Source of the DNA: Hyphomicrobiales bacterium
Lineage (GTDB): Bacteria; Pseudomonadota; Alphaproteobacteria; JAPOUT01
Direction: 5' to 3'
Assembly (NCBI GenBank): GCA_026708545.1
Contig: JAPOUT010000071.1
Coordinates: forward strand, 1 to 44,875
DNA length: 44,875 nt
The notes beneath the pieces were generated by a model. The model ran no database searches and had not been told where the DNA came from. It saw only the letters and a list, made by a program, of their open reading frames with translations. Below are positions 18,778 through 29,046 of this stretch, one piece after another (within the stretch, counting starts at the first letter, position 1; each line of letters starts with the position of its first letter). The translations under genes and the position numbers were made by a program.

Positions 18778-20832
18778 TTATTTGTGGACGCGCACGAGCG
18801 CGTCCGCCACGACCACGCCGCTGTGTTCGGCGCGGACCAATAAGGGGTTGATGTCCAGTTCGGCGAGGCTGCCCCGGTGCTCGCGCGCGAACGCCTGCAA
18901 CGACATTGCCGCGTCAATGATAGCATCGATATCGGCGCGCTTGCCTCCGCGGGCGCCCTGCAACAGCGGATGTATTCGCAGGCCGGCGACGGCTTCGGCG
19001 ATGTCTTCGCGCCGGGCGGGTAACAATACAAGACGCGTGTCCGCGAGCATTTCCGTCCAGATGCCGCCCGCGCCGATGCTCATCACCTGGCCGTAGTCCG
19101 GGTCGGCAAGAATGCCGAGAATCATTTCCGCGACGGCACCCTCAATCATCTGCTCGACCAGCACGCCTTTGCCGAGCGGCAGGAGCGTTTCTACGGCTTC
19201 CTCGAGTTCCTCCGCATTGCGGATGTTAAGGCGCACGGCCTGGTGCTCGCTCTTGTGCGCCAGGCCCAGCGCTTTTGCGACAACCGGATAACCGAGTTTT
19301 TCCGCCGCCGCACGCGCGCCTTTAACGCCGGTCAGTTTTTCCGCTTCGGGAACCGGGAGCGCAAACTTTTTCAGCAAACGCTTGGCATCCCACTCATCGA
19401 GGAGGGTTGCCTCGCCGAAAAGTCGAGCAGGCGCCTGCATGTCTTCGGGGAAAGGCTTGCGCCATGCTTGCGTGATGCGTGCGGCGGCATCGACCGCCGT
19501 CAGCGCGTCATCGATTCCGCACAAAGGCGCGATGCCTTTCTTAAGAAGATCGCGGGCGTGGTGCTCGAGCATGTTTTCGTGGAGCGTCGCGACAACCGCG
19601 CACGGAGCGTTTGTTGCGGCGGATGCATCCCGGAGAGCCCGCACGGCGGGCATCCAGTTGGCGTCAACGCAGCGTTGGGGATGCGGAAAGTCCAGCACGA
19701 GCAGGGAAAGGTCGAAACGCTCCTCCAGCATGGCGGCGAAAGTTGCGCGCAAGCGCTCTTCTTTTCCCCAGTCAAAAGTGTGGTAGTCGAGAGGGTTAGC
19801 GACGTGGACGAGCGGATGGGTCGTGGCCTTGACGCGCTCGATTGCGCTTGCGTCAAGTGCGCGAAAGTTAAGTCCATGTTCGAAGGCGGCATCGCCCATC
19901 AGGGCCGCTTCGCCGCCCGAACAACTGAACGAGCAGATATCCCTGCCGTTGAGAGCGCCGTGGGCGTGCAGAAGCTTGAGCGTTTCCAGCATCGAGGGAA
20001 GCGAGGGCAGCAAGGGGATTCCGATTTTCTCGAAGAAAGCCTCCATGATGCGGTGTTCGCCGGTCAGCGACGCGGTGTGCGAGAGTTTTGCCACACGCGC
20101 CTGTTCCGACTTTCCCACCGTGATGGCGACGACGGGAATGTTGCTTTCGCGTGCTTTGCGTGCGAGGCGTGCGAACTTGCCAATGTCACGGATGCCTTCG
20201 ATATGGAGTCCGATGGCGGTGACACGTTTGTCGTCAAGCAGGGATTCGGCAATGTCGCAAAAGTCGATCTGTATCTGGTTGCCGAGCGCCGCGATATACG
20301 CAAACGGCGTGCCTCGGCGCTGCATCGTCATGTTCATTGCGATGTTGGAAGATTGGCACAACAATGCGACGCCGCGTTCAAGTCTTTCGCCGCCTTGCTG
20401 GTCGGGCCAGCACAGCGCCCCATCGAGATAGTTGACGAGGCCGTAGCAATTGGGCCCGACGAGAGGCATGTCTCCGGCAGCATCAAGAAGCGCCTGCGTG
20501 AGCGAATCGCCCTTGTCGTCGCTCGTTTCGTTGAAGCCGGAGGCATACGAGATTGCCCCGCCCGCGCCCATGTCGGCAAGCGTCTTGACCACGCCGATGG
20601 TTGCCTCGCGGTTGACCCCGATCCAACTGGCATCGGGAGGGGAGGGGAGATCAGCGACGTCCTTGATGCATTTGACGCCCTGGTCTTCCTGTTTTTCCGG
20701 ATGTATTCGCCAGATATCCCCTTCGAATCCGAGCAGGCGGCATTGCCGCAGCGCTTCGGAAGCTTCAACGCCGCCGATCAGGGCAATGGAGCGCGGTCGA
20801 AGCAGCCGGGAAAGGTCGCGCTTGCGCATCAT
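18778..20832 (-). CDS. NDP-forming acyl-CoA synthetase (acetate--CoA ligase family protein)
   Basis: 684 aa with N-terminal CoA-binding domain, succinyl-CoA-ligase-like middle (VGPNCYGLVNY) and C-terminal ATP-grasp (GYPVVAKALGLAHKSE). Confidence 0.88.
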   Translation of the reverse strand: MMRKRDLSRLLRPRSIALIGGVEASEALRQCRLLGFEGDIWRIHPEKQEDQGVKCIKDVADLPSPPDASWIGVNREATIGVVKTLADMGAGGAISYASGFNETSDDKGDSLTQALLDAAGDMPLVGPNCYGLVNYLDGALCWPDQQGGERLERGVALLCQSSNIAMNMTMQRRGTPFAYIAALGNQIQIDFCDIAESLLDDKRVTAIGLHIEGIRDIGKFARLARKARESNIPVVAITVGKSEQARVAKLSHTASLTGEHRIMEAFFEKIGIPLLPSLPSMLETLKLLHAHGALNGRDICSFSCSGGEAALMGDAAFEHGLNFRALDASAIERVKATTHPLVHVANPLDYHTFDWGKEERLRATFAAMLEERFDLSLLVLDFPHPQRCVDANWMPAVRALRDASAATNAPCAVVATLHENMLEHHARDLLKKGIAPLCGIDDALTAVDAAARITQAWRKPFPEDMQAPARLFGEATLLDEWDAKRLLKKFALPVPEAEKLTGVKGARAAAEKLGYPVVAKALGLAHKSEHQAVRLNIRNAEELEEAVETLLPLGKGVLVEQMIEGAVAEMILGILADPDYGQVMSIGAGGIWTEMLADTRLVLLPARREDIAEAVAGLRIHPLLQGARGGKRADIDAIIDAAMSLQAFAREHRGSLAELDINPLLVRAEHSGVVVADALVRVHK

Positions 20833-21993
20833 TCACGAGCCGAGCGGCCGCAGCAGGTCACGACTGATGATGTGCCGCTGGATTTCGGAGGTGCCTTCCC
20901 AGATGCGTTCGACCCGGGCGTCGCGCCAGAAGCGTGTAAGGGGAAGGTCGTCCATCAATCCCATGCCGCCGTGTATTTGAATTGCGGTGTCCGTGACCTT
21001 CGCGAGCATTTCGGTCGCGAAAAGTTTGGCCGACGCGATTTCGCGGTTACACGGGAGGCCGTTTTCGAGCCGCCACGCGGCGTTGAGAGTGAGCCAGTCG
21101 GCGGCGTCGATTTCGGTGACGAGATCGGCGAGTTGAAACGAGACACCCTGAAACTTGCCGATGGTTTGACCGAATTGCTCGCGCTGGGACGCATAATTGA
21201 GGGCGATGTCAAAGGCGCGGCGGGCGCGCCCGACCGCCATTGCGGCAACCGTGATGCGCGTCGCGAACAGCCATTCGTTGGCAAGTTCGAGTCCGCGGTC
21301 GGCCTCGCCGAGGATTTGTTCGTCCGGAAGGCGGCAGTCGTCGAAGGTGAGGATGCAATTGTGGTAACCGCGATGGGATACGGAATTGTATCCCGGTTGG
21401 ATATGAAAGCCCGGCGTGTTCCTGTCAACGAGGAAACAAGTGATGGTTTTACGCTTGCCCCTCGGCGAGTCCTCTTCGCCGGTTGCGACAAACACGATGA
21501 TGAAATCGGCGATGTCGGCGTGACTGATGAAGTGCTTCGATCCATTGAGGATCCAGTCGCCGTTTTCTCGTTTTGCGGAGCATTTCATCGAGCGGATGTC
21601 GGATCCCGCGGAGGGTTCCGTCATCGCAAGGGCGTCGAACTTATCGCCACGCGCCGCAGGGAAGAGGTATTTGTCCCGTTGCGCGTTGTTGCAAGCCATA
21701 AGAATGCCTGAGGGTCTGCCCCAAAACACCGTAAGCGCCATGGATGCGCGTCCGAGTTCGCGCTCGAGCAGAGTAAAGTCGAGGGGCGAAAGTCCCCCGC
21801 CGCCGACTTCCTCCGGAAGGTTCGGTGCGAAAAAACCGAGCTCGTTGACTTTGCGCTTAATGTCTTGTCCGAGCTCTTCGGGGACAACGCCGGTGCGTTC
21901 AACCTCGTCCTCGTGGGGATAAAGTTCCCGCTCTACGAATCCGCGCACGGTGTCAACGATGAGTTGTTGTTCGCTAGTAAGAGAGAAGTCCAT
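20833..21993 (-). CDS. Acyl-CoA dehydrogenase family protein (possible CaiA-type dehydrogenase)
   Basis: MDFSLTSEQQLIVDTVRGFVERELYPHE, AMTEPSAGSDIRSM, IQIHGGMGLMDDLPLTRFWRDARVERIWEGTSEIQR. Confidence 0.92.
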   Translation of the reverse strand: MDFSLTSEQQLIVDTVRGFVERELYPHEDEVERTGVVPEELGQDIKRKVNELGFFAPNLPEEVGGGGLSPLDFTLLERELGRASMALTVFWGRPSGILMACNNAQRDKYLFPAARGDKFDALAMTEPSAGSDIRSMKCSAKRENGDWILNGSKHFISHADIADFIIVFVATGEEDSPRGKRKTITCFLVDRNTPGFHIQPGYNSVSHRGYHNCILTFDDCRLPDEQILGEADRGLELANEWLFATRITVAAMAVGRARRAFDIALNYASQREQFGQTIGKFQGVSFQLADLVTEIDAADWLTLNAAWRLENGLPCNREIASAKLFATEMLAKVTDTAIQIHGGMGLMDDLPLTRFWRDARVERIWEGTSEIQRHIISRDLLRPLGS

Positions 21994-22025
21994 GGAGCGT
22001 TTGCACAAAAAGGGGTTAAACTCGT

Positions 22026-23096
22026 TTAGTCTTCCCAATCATCGTCAAAACTCATTCCATGTGTATCGTCTTGTCCGTAGAGTGCCTGTCGATGCAAATG
22101 GATGTTTACACGCGAAGTTGTATTTTTTTGAGAGGAGTCGATGCCAATTTCCTTGCCAATGGTAGCAGTTCGACGAATCATTTCCACACCCAAGGTGTCT
22201 AAATCGTCATCCCAAATTTCCTTGTTGTGGATAAGTTCTTGCGCTGCTCTTTTAAAATCCCATCCTTCGTTTAAATTTCGCACGATATACCAAGTATCGT
22301 CTAAAGGGTAGTCAATTCGATCTTTGGGAAGGCGGGCAAAATCATTGCCTTCTCGAGGGCGTGTACTGCCCCAATCACCATAGATAATGGAAGATCGGTT
22401 TGATTTTTGTTGGAGTTGTTGCACTAACTGCCTATTATGAAATTGAACTGGGCTGATGCCGCTAAAACGAGAGAATTCTTTAGGTATTGACGCGCATGAA
22501 ACAACGACGGGAATACTGGCATCTATTCTCTGCAATCCTCCGGTTATCAATCCGTCAAACCAAACAGAGAGGCTGAGCACATTTTCCGTCCACCCTCCTT
22601 CCAGAATAACAGTGAAATCTGCCGAGCCTGCAACGGTAAATGCAGAAACAATTTTATCAAAATTATCTGGAAATCGGTTAATCTCAATTCTCATGCAGTA
22701 TTGTCTTCCAAGTTTTTGTGTGGCTTCGATTTGTTGTCTGATTTCTATTTCACTTTTGCCTTTAACTTGGATACAAGGAAATATGTGATCGCTATCCTTA
22801 ATAAACTCAATCCACTCTGTCCAATTTGCAGGGTCAGATAAATAATTTAATTCTTTTTGTGCGGGGTCGTCCAGGTTGGTGTACTGGTAATCTCTATCTA
22901 TGTCTAGAAAGTAATTTCGATTTGGAAAAGCTTTTTCTGCACGTTCAATGGCGCGTTTTAAGGAGCTAGTGCCGACCCAGGGAGCTAGCAGGATACAAGG
23001 TGTCATTCGATCTTTAATTTTTCCCGATAAGAACTCAAGTCCCTTCATTTCACTAGGACGCATCGCTAAGGTGGGCACGTAGTTCTTCGGGAACAT
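22026..23096 (-). CDS. Beta family protein (Beta_protein-like)
   Basis: Starts NYVPTLAMRPSEMKGLEFL; barrel-like CMRIEINRF / FTVILEGGWTE / VVVSCASIPKEF / IIYGDWGSTRPR; adjacent to ImmA/IrrE. Confidence 0.7.
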   Translation of the reverse strand: MFPKNYVPTLAMRPSEMKGLEFLSGKIKDRMTPCILLAPWVGTSSLKRAIERAEKAFPNRNYFLDIDRDYQYTNLDDPAQKELNYLSDPANWTEWIEFIKDSDHIFPCIQVKGKSEIEIRQQIEATQKLGRQYCMRIEINRFPDNFDKIVSAFTVAGSADFTVILEGGWTENVLSLSVWFDGLITGGLQRIDASIPVVVSCASIPKEFSRFSGISPVQFHNRQLVQQLQQKSNRSSIIYGDWGSTRPREGNDFARLPKDRIDYPLDDTWYIVRNLNEGWDFKRAAQELIHNKEIWDDDLDTLGVEMIRRTATIGKEIGIDSSQKNTTSRVNIHLHRQALYGQDDTHGMSFDDDWED

Positions 23097-23121
23097 TTTA
23101 CTTAGCGCCTTCCCGAGACTT

Positions 23122-23628
23122 TTACGAGAAGTTACTCAAGCGAATTTCCATTGCAGCCTTCGAAACTTGAAATCGCTCTGCGAGATTTTCGATTGTCTCT
23201 TCAGTTACCGTTTTATTGAAGTTTTCACGCAGCGTTTCTTCAATTTGAGACGTCGGCATAACAATTTCCGCAGCTAAACGGTTAGCCTCATATTCGGTGT
23301 TTTCTGGTGCACCGGACCTATACAGAACATTGTCGGTAATTCCTTCAGCGGATATGTCGATTAATTTTTTATGAAGCATAAAGTGTGCAAGCTCATGAGC
23401 AATAGTGAATCTTTGCCGCTCTCGTGCTTCATAGCGGTTTACCCGAATGATATATCCGCTTTCTTCATTCTTAATCTGCCCAGAAATCCCCGTAGGCATA
23501 CCGGAAACCTTAATCTTCACATTCAGTTCTTTTGCTATTTGTCCCACCTTTACAGGATATTCTGATAAATATTTTTCGAGTATTTCTCGGTGTTCCTGGC
23601 TTAAGCGATTCCACTCTTTTGGTTTCAT
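23122..23628 (-). CDS. ImmA/IrrE family metallo-endopeptidase
   Basis: RFTIAHELAHFMLHKK (HExxH) plus EYEANRLAAEIVMP third-ligand motif. Confidence 0.92.
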   Translation of the reverse strand: MKPKEWNRLSQEHREILEKYLSEYPVKVGQIAKELNVKIKVSGMPTGISGQIKNEESGYIIRVNRYEARERQRFTIAHELAHFMLHKKLIDISAEGITDNVLYRSGAPENTEYEANRLAAEIVMPTSQIEETLRENFNKTVTEETIENLAERFQVSKAAMEIRLSNFS

Positions 23629-23640
23629 TGTTCCTGGCTC

Positions 23641-24033
23641 CTAACTTGCATTTGTATCGTTCGAAGGAGAACTTTCCCTATCACTTGGTGTTTGTTGCTC
23701 TGGTCCAATTCCAGCGAATACAATTCTGGCGACAAAATCTTTTACATACTTTTCTGTCAGTGTCTCTTCTATCTTGGTGATTGCAGATTTTTGTGCTTCC
23801 TGTTTGATTTCACGGAAAGTGAATACTGCCACGACCGTAATCCCAATAGCAAGAGCTGTCAGAACCACCGTGATGGCTGTCATCATCACACCAATGAAAT
23901 TAATGTAGACAGGTAATTTGAAATCCACTTCCTCTTGAATGCCCGGGATGCTGTTGAGAATACCAAGCGAAATGAACAAATAAACAACCACAGCCCCACC
24001 AATGAAGCTAATGATTCCCACAGTAATCTTCAT
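23641..24033 (-). CDS. Small membrane protein with two predicted TM segments
   Basis: Hydrophobic segments ITVGIISFIGGAVVVYLFISLGIL and NFIGVMMTAITVVLTALAIGITVVAVF, then a polar C-terminal tail; 12 nt upstream of the ImmA/IrrE gene. Confidence 0.7.
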   Translation of the reverse strand: MKITVGIISFIGGAVVVYLFISLGILNSIPGIQEEVDFKLPVYINFIGVMMTAITVVLTALAIGITVVAVFTFREIKQEAQKSAITKIEETLTEKYVKDFVARIVFAGIGPEQQTPSDRESSPSNDTNAS

Positions 24034-24081
24034 GTATTATGCCCCTAGCGTTAGGTTTACGTTTCTTACTTGGTAAGTCTA

Positions 24082-24972
24082 TCATTTCCGCTGTCTTAAG
24101 TCAAGCTTTTTGCGTGTTTCTTCCGGGCTGATGACTCGCGCACCCATGTTCTCGATAATGGTGACGGCTTTTTCCACCAGCGAACCGTTGGAAGCGGGAA
24201 CGCCTTTCTCGATCCAGAGGTTGTCCTCGAGTCCAACGCGCACATTCCCGCCAAGCAAGACGGCTTGTGCGACCATCGGCATTTGTGCCGCGCCAATGCC
24301 AAAGCCCGACCACACTGCTCCGGCGGGGATGCGGTCGCGCATGCTCATCATTGCGGCAGTATCGGCAGGTGCACCCCACGGAATGCCCAAGCATATTTGA
24401 TAGAGGGCCGGATCCTCAAGAAGGCCTTCTTTGTGCATGCGTTCGGCAAACCAAACGTGCCCGCTGTCGAAACATTCGAGTTCGGGACGAACGCCGAGTT
24501 CGCGGATGCGTTTGGCCCCGGCACGCAACATGTCGGGCGTGGAGACGAAAATCATGGACCCGTCGCCGAAGTTCAGCGTGCCGCAATCAAGCGAGCATAT
24601 CTCCGGTAACAACTCTTCCACATGTGCAAGCCGTGTGATGGGACCGACGAGGTCCGTGTTTTCACCGAGTTCGAGGGGTGTTTCGCCGGTGCCGATGTCC
24701 ATGTCGCCGCCCATCCCGGAGGTGAGGTTGATGATGACATCGCGATTGCCGGAGCGTACACGCTCGACAACCTCGCGATAGAGATGGACGTCGCGGCAGC
24801 CTTTTCCGGTCTCGGGGTTGCGGACATGGATGTGGGCGATGGCCGCACCGGCATCCGCCGCCTCAAGTGCGGCGGCGGCGATTTGCTCAGGCGTGACAGG
24901 GATGGCAGGGTGCCTGCCGACGGTATCGCCCGAGCCGGTCACGGCACAGGTGATGAAGACTTCCCGATTCAT
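24082..24972 (-). CDS. BKACE (beta-keto acid cleavage enzyme, DUF849) family protein
   Basis: [76 protein letters not shown]. Confidence 0.92.
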   Translation of the reverse strand: MNREVFITCAVTGSGDTVGRHPAIPVTPEQIAAAALEAADAGAAIAHIHVRNPETGKGCRDVHLYREVVERVRSGNRDVIINLTSGMGGDMDIGTGETPLELGENTDLVGPITRLAHVEELLPEICSLDCGTLNFGDGSMIFVSTPDMLRAGAKRIRELGVRPELECFDSGHVWFAERMHKEGLLEDPALYQICLGIPWGAPADTAAMMSMRDRIPAGAVWSGFGIGAAQMPMVAQAVLLGGNVRVGLEDNLWIEKGVPASNGSLVEKAVTIIENMGARVISPEETRKKLDLRQRK

Positions 24973-24984
24973 GGACTCTCCTAT

Positions 24985-27588
24985 TTAACTTGCGCGTTTG
25001 AGGTTCTCATTGTCGGGCGCATTATGGTTGAATGCAAGGGCATTATCGTCTAGAGAGACGCGTATTTTTGCGCCGTCTTTGAGGGTGCCTTCGAGGATCT
25101 TGCGTGCGAGTGCATCCTGGATGTGCCTTTGAATGATGCGTTTGAGCGGTCTTGCGCCATAGACGGGATCGAAGCCTTTGTCGGCGATCCACTCCTTTGC
25201 TTCGGGTGCGAGATTAATGGCCATGGAGCGCGTCTCGAGGAGTTTCTCAACACGTTCCATTTGTATATCGACGATCGCGTTCATTTGTCCGCGGGTAAGC
25301 CGGTGGAACAGGATAATTTCATCGAGGCGGTTGAGAAATTCCGGACTAAAATGCCCCCGCACGCGTTCCATGACTTGTTCGCGCACATCCGTGCTGTCAC
25401 CGCCTTCGGGTTGTTGCGCGAGCACTTCGGCACCGAGGTTCGATGTCATCACGATGAGGGTATTGGAAAAGTCGATGAGGTGGCCCTGTCCGTCGGTCAA
25501 GCGTCCGTCATCGAGAATCTGCAACAATATATGGAAGACGCCGGGATGCGCCTTCTCGATTTCGTCGAACAGCACGAGTTGGTAGGGTCTGCGGCGGATG
25601 GCTTCGGTGAGCGCGCCGCCCTCTTCATAGCCGACATATCCCGGCGGCGCTCCGATGATGCGTGCGACGGAGTGCTTTTCCATGTATTCGGACATGTCGA
25701 GCCGGCAGATTGCGCTGTCATCGTCAAAGAGAAACCCGGCGAGCGCCTTGGTGAGTTCGGTTTTGCCGACGCCGGTAGGGCCGAGGAAGAGGAACGAACC
25801 CATCGGACGCGATGCGTCCTGCAGACCGGTTCGTGCGCGCCGAACCGCGTCCGATACCGCGCGGACGGCTTCGTCCTGCCCGACAATGCGCTTGGCGAGT
25901 TCATTTTCCATGTTGAGGAGTTTTTCGCGTTCGCCTTCGAGGAGTTTCTCGACCGGCACGCCGGTCCAGCGCGAAACCACGTGGGCGATTTGATCTTCGC
26001 CGACCAACTCTTCACGGAGAGGCGAGTGCGCGCTCGATTCCATTTCTTCGATTTTTTTCTCCAATTCGGGAATGACCCCGTATGCCAGCTCGCTGGCTTG
26101 CTCCAGGCGGCCTTCACGCTTGTTGCGTTCGAGGTCAATGCGGGCTTGTTCGAGGCGCTTGGTTAAATCCTGACCGCGGGAAATTTCGGATTTTTCCTGT
26201 TCCCATTGCGCGTTTTTCTCGAGTTGTTCTTGCTCGAGATCGACGAGTTCGCGCTCGAGCCGCTTGAGTCTTTCTTTCGATGCGCCATCCGTTTCCTTGC
26301 GCAGGGCCTCGCGCTCGATCTTTAACTGGATAACCCGTCGGTCGAGTTCATCGAGTTCTTCGGGCTTGGAGTCCATTTGCATGCGGACCCGGCTTGCAGC
26401 TTCATCAACAAGATCGATGGCTTTATCCGGGAGGAAGCGATCGGTGATGTATCGGTGCGCAAGACTTGCCGCCGCGATAATCGCGGCGTCCGAGATGCGC
26501 ACGCCGTGGTGCGTCTGGTAGCGTTCTTTCAACCCGCGTAAAATTGACACCGTGTCGCTGACACTGGATTCGTTGACGTGAATCGGCTGGAAGCGTCGCG
26601 CGAGGGCCGCGTCTTTTTCGACATATTTGCGATATTCGTCCTTGGTGGTTGCGCCGACGCAGTGGAGGTCGCCCCGCGCGAGCGCGGGTTTCATGAGGTT
26701 GGATGCATCAACGGCCCCTTCGCTTCCGCCCGCGCCCACGAGCGTGTGGATTTCATCAATGAAGAGGATGATTTCGCCGGCGGCGGCATCGATTTCGTTA
26801 AGGACGGCTTTGAGTCGTTCTTCAAACTCGCCGCGGAATTTTGCTCCCGCGATGAGTGCGCCCATGTCGAGGGTGAGGAGTTTTTTGTCCTTTAGGCGTT
26901 CGGGGACGTCGCCATGGACGATGCGCCGTGCGAGTCCTTCGACGATTGCGGTTTTGCCGACGCCCGGATCACCAAGCAGGACGGGATTGTTTTTGGTGCG
27001 GCGGCAGAGCACCTGGATGATGCGGCGGATTTCTTCTTCCCTTCCGATGACGGGATCAAGTTTGCCGCGTTCGGCTCGTTCGGTCAGGTCAAGGGTGAAT
27101 TTTTTCAGCGCATCGTAGGAGTCTTCCGCCGTGGGCGACTGCGCCTTTCGTCCTTTTCGAAGCGACTCTATGGCGTTTTCCAACGCTTTTGCCGTGATAC
27201 CCGCTTTCTTGAGGATGTCGCCGGCTTTTGTTCCATCCGCTTCGATCAATGCGAGCAGCATGATCTCGGCGGTGACGAAGGAGTCTTGTCTTTTTTGCGC
27301 GAGTTGTTCGGCATGCTGGCAGATTCGGCGGGTGGAGTCGTCGAAGTAGAGTTGCGCATCGCCGGAGACTTTGGGCTGTTTGGCGAGATGCGCCTCGACT
27401 TCCGCGAGCGCATCTCCGGCGCGTCCTCCCGCGGCTTGCACAAGGTTTGCCGCGAGTCCTTGTTCGTCGTGAAGCAGCACGCTCAACAAATGTTCGGGCA
27501 ACAAGCGTTGATGGCTGCGGTTGCGCGCCAGGTTTTGGGCGGCAATAAGAAACCCCTTGACTCGTTCAGTGTACCGTTCCATATCCAT
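24985..27588 (-). CDS. clpB: ATP-dependent chaperone ClpB
   Basis: [52 protein letters not shown], two AAA+ domains; start at 27588 or 27582. Confidence 0.97.
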   Translation of the reverse strand: MDMERYTERVKGFLIAAQNLARNRSHQRLLPEHLLSVLLHDEQGLAANLVQAAGGRAGDALAEVEAHLAKQPKVSGDAQLYFDDSTRRICQHAEQLAQKRQDSFVTAEIMLLALIEADGTKAGDILKKAGITAKALENAIESLRKGRKAQSPTAEDSYDALKKFTLDLTERAERGKLDPVIGREEEIRRIIQVLCRRTKNNPVLLGDPGVGKTAIVEGLARRIVHGDVPERLKDKKLLTLDMGALIAGAKFRGEFEERLKAVLNEIDAAAGEIILFIDEIHTLVGAGGSEGAVDASNLMKPALARGDLHCVGATTKDEYRKYVEKDAALARRFQPIHVNESSVSDTVSILRGLKERYQTHHGVRISDAAIIAAASLAHRYITDRFLPDKAIDLVDEAASRVRMQMDSKPEELDELDRRVIQLKIEREALRKETDGASKERLKRLERELVDLEQEQLEKNAQWEQEKSEISRGQDLTKRLEQARIDLERNKREGRLEQASELAYGVIPELEKKIEEMESSAHSPLREELVGEDQIAHVVSRWTGVPVEKLLEGEREKLLNMENELAKRIVGQDEAVRAVSDAVRRARTGLQDASRPMGSFLFLGPTGVGKTELTKALAGFLFDDDSAICRLDMSEYMEKHSVARIIGAPPGYVGYEEGGALTEAIRRRPYQLVLFDEIEKAHPGVFHILLQILDDGRLTDGQGHLIDFSNTLIVMTSNLGAEVLAQQPEGGDSTDVREQVMERVRGHFSPEFLNRLDEIILFHRLTRGQMNAIVDIQMERVEKLLETRSMAINLAPEAKEWIADKGFDPVYGARPLKRIIQRHIQDALARKILEGTLKDGAKIRVSLDDNALAFNHNAPDNENLKRAS

Positions 27589-27595
27589 GTCTGTT

Positions 27596-27624
27596 ATATG
27601 GTGTTGCGGTAGCATTTTTGCAAG
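27596..27624 (-). promoter_or_regulatory. Candidate heat-shock (sigma-32) promoter for clpB
   Basis: Minus strand CTTGCAA-N14-CACCATAT, resembling CTTGAAA-N(11-15)-CCCCATNT. Confidence 0.4.
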
Positions 27625-27633
27625 AGGTTTGAT

Positions 27634-28413
27634 ATGCAGATTACGGCTTTACAGACATATCCGGTGAAGGGCATGAGCGCTTCGATGCATGCACATGCGC
27701 ATCTGGGGGCTTCGAGTGTGATGCCGGGCGACCGCATCTATGCCGTTCTGCATGAGATGTCCGCCCCGGCGGATGCGCCGCCCTCGCCGAATGTGACGTT
27801 GAACTATCTGACGCTCTCGCGCAATCCGAAGATTGGAGAATTGCAGAGCCGCTTCGATGATTCGAGCCGCCTGTTGCGATTGTACCGGCAGGGCGAGGAA
27901 GTTGCTTCAGGACACTTAAACAACGACGCCGAGCGCAGGGACATCGAGTCGTTTTTGGTCGAGCATATGGGCGAAACCATCCGCGGAGGTTTGCGCATCG
28001 TCGAGAGGAATGTCGAACGCGAAGGTGCGGACTTTTCCTATATGGGACATGCACAGTTTTTATCGTTGATCAATCTGGCATCAATTGCCGCGCTGGAAGA
28101 GGTCGTCGGCGCACGTATTGATCCGTCCCGCTTCCGCGCGAACATTTATTTTCAGGGAGAGACGCCGTGGGAGGAGTTCAAGTGGGTCGGGCGGGATATT
28201 CGTCTGGGAGGAGAAGCGCGCGTCGAAGTGCGCGAGCCCATTGAACGATGCGCCGCAGTGAACATTGATCCCGCCACCGGCGCAAAGGATATGTCACTGG
28301 TGCGCGCCCTGTTCGAAAACTTCGGCCATTGTGATTTGGGAGTTTATGTCCGCGCAACCGAGTCCGGTGACATTGCCGTCGGCGATGCGATGGAGGTTCT
28401 TCCTCAAACTTGA
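27634..28413 (+). CDS. MOSC domain-containing protein
   Basis: ALQTYPVKGMSA N-terminal MOSC barrel; RFRANIYF, PIERCAAVNIDPATG core. Confidence 0.9.
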   Translation: MQITALQTYPVKGMSASMHAHAHLGASSVMPGDRIYAVLHEMSAPADAPPSPNVTLNYLTLSRNPKIGELQSRFDDSSRLLRLYRQGEEVASGHLNNDAERRDIESFLVEHMGETIRGGLRIVERNVEREGADFSYMGHAQFLSLINLASIAALEEVVGARIDPSRFRANIYFQGETPWEEFKWVGRDIRLGGEARVEVREPIERCAAVNIDPATGAKDMSLVRALFENFGHCDLGVYVRATESGDIAVGDAMEVLPQT

Positions 28414-28416
28414 GGA

Positions 28417-28902
28417 TTACTCTTCTTCTTTACTGTTAGCTTTGCTCTGGCGCTTTCCGCCTCGAGGGGCACTTTCCTTGCGGGGGCTGTCATCACGCGG
28501 TCGCGCTTCGCGTTTTGCGCGAGGTTGTTCGCGGAGCTGCTCACGGGGATGTTCACGCGGCTGCTCGGCGTGGGCAGCTCCATTGGGCTGGTCGCCTTCG
28601 CCCCGGGTTTCTCCGTCTTTTTGCTGTTGCGCGGCGTTGTCGTTGTGCTCGTGCATGGCAGAGATGAGTCTTTGGTAGTGCTCGGCGTATTGAAAGTAAC
28701 CCTCGGCGGCAACTCTATCGCCGCTGGACTGGGCGTCGCGTGCGAGCGTGAGATATTTGTCATGAACCTGCATGGCGGTTCCCCGAATCTTCACATCCGG
28801 GCCGTTGCTCTCGAAAACGCGGTTGGGAGAATATCCGCCTCGAGTATTGAGAGGTCTGCGCGCCCGGTTGCGCGGGCGTTTGGAGTATTGGTTTTTATTC
28901 AT
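28417..28902 (-). CDS. DUF4167 domain-containing protein
   Basis: VFESNGPDVKIRGTAMQVHDKYLTLARDAQSSGDRVAAEGYFQYAEHYQRL; Arg/Glu/Pro-rich low-complexity tail. Confidence 0.93.
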   Translation of the reverse strand: MNKNQYSKRPRNRARRPLNTRGGYSPNRVFESNGPDVKIRGTAMQVHDKYLTLARDAQSSGDRVAAEGYFQYAEHYQRLISAMHEHNDNAAQQQKDGETRGEGDQPNGAAHAEQPREHPREQLREQPRAKREARPRDDSPRKESAPRGGKRQSKANSKEEE

Positions 28903-29046
28903 GATTCCTGTTGTTGGTTAATGTGCGGCAGTGTCACTGGACTTTGCCGGCAGTTGCGACAATTTCGCAAAATCCGCCTAGCAGGACGAATCATACTATG
29001 GATTCTGCTTTTGTCCAATTGTTTTAAAATATCCAAATGCACCGAA

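Noticed and set aside
19243-21711. 822 aa plus-strand ORF opposite the ACD synthetase and acyl-CoA dehydrogenase
   Set aside because: Spans two well-supported antisense genes; composition typical of a codon-bias shadow ORF.
22000-24085. Direct repeats (target-site duplication) flanking the three-gene cassette
   Set aside because: Compared both edges by eye and found no convincing duplicated sequence or transposase; insertion mechanism is unsupported.
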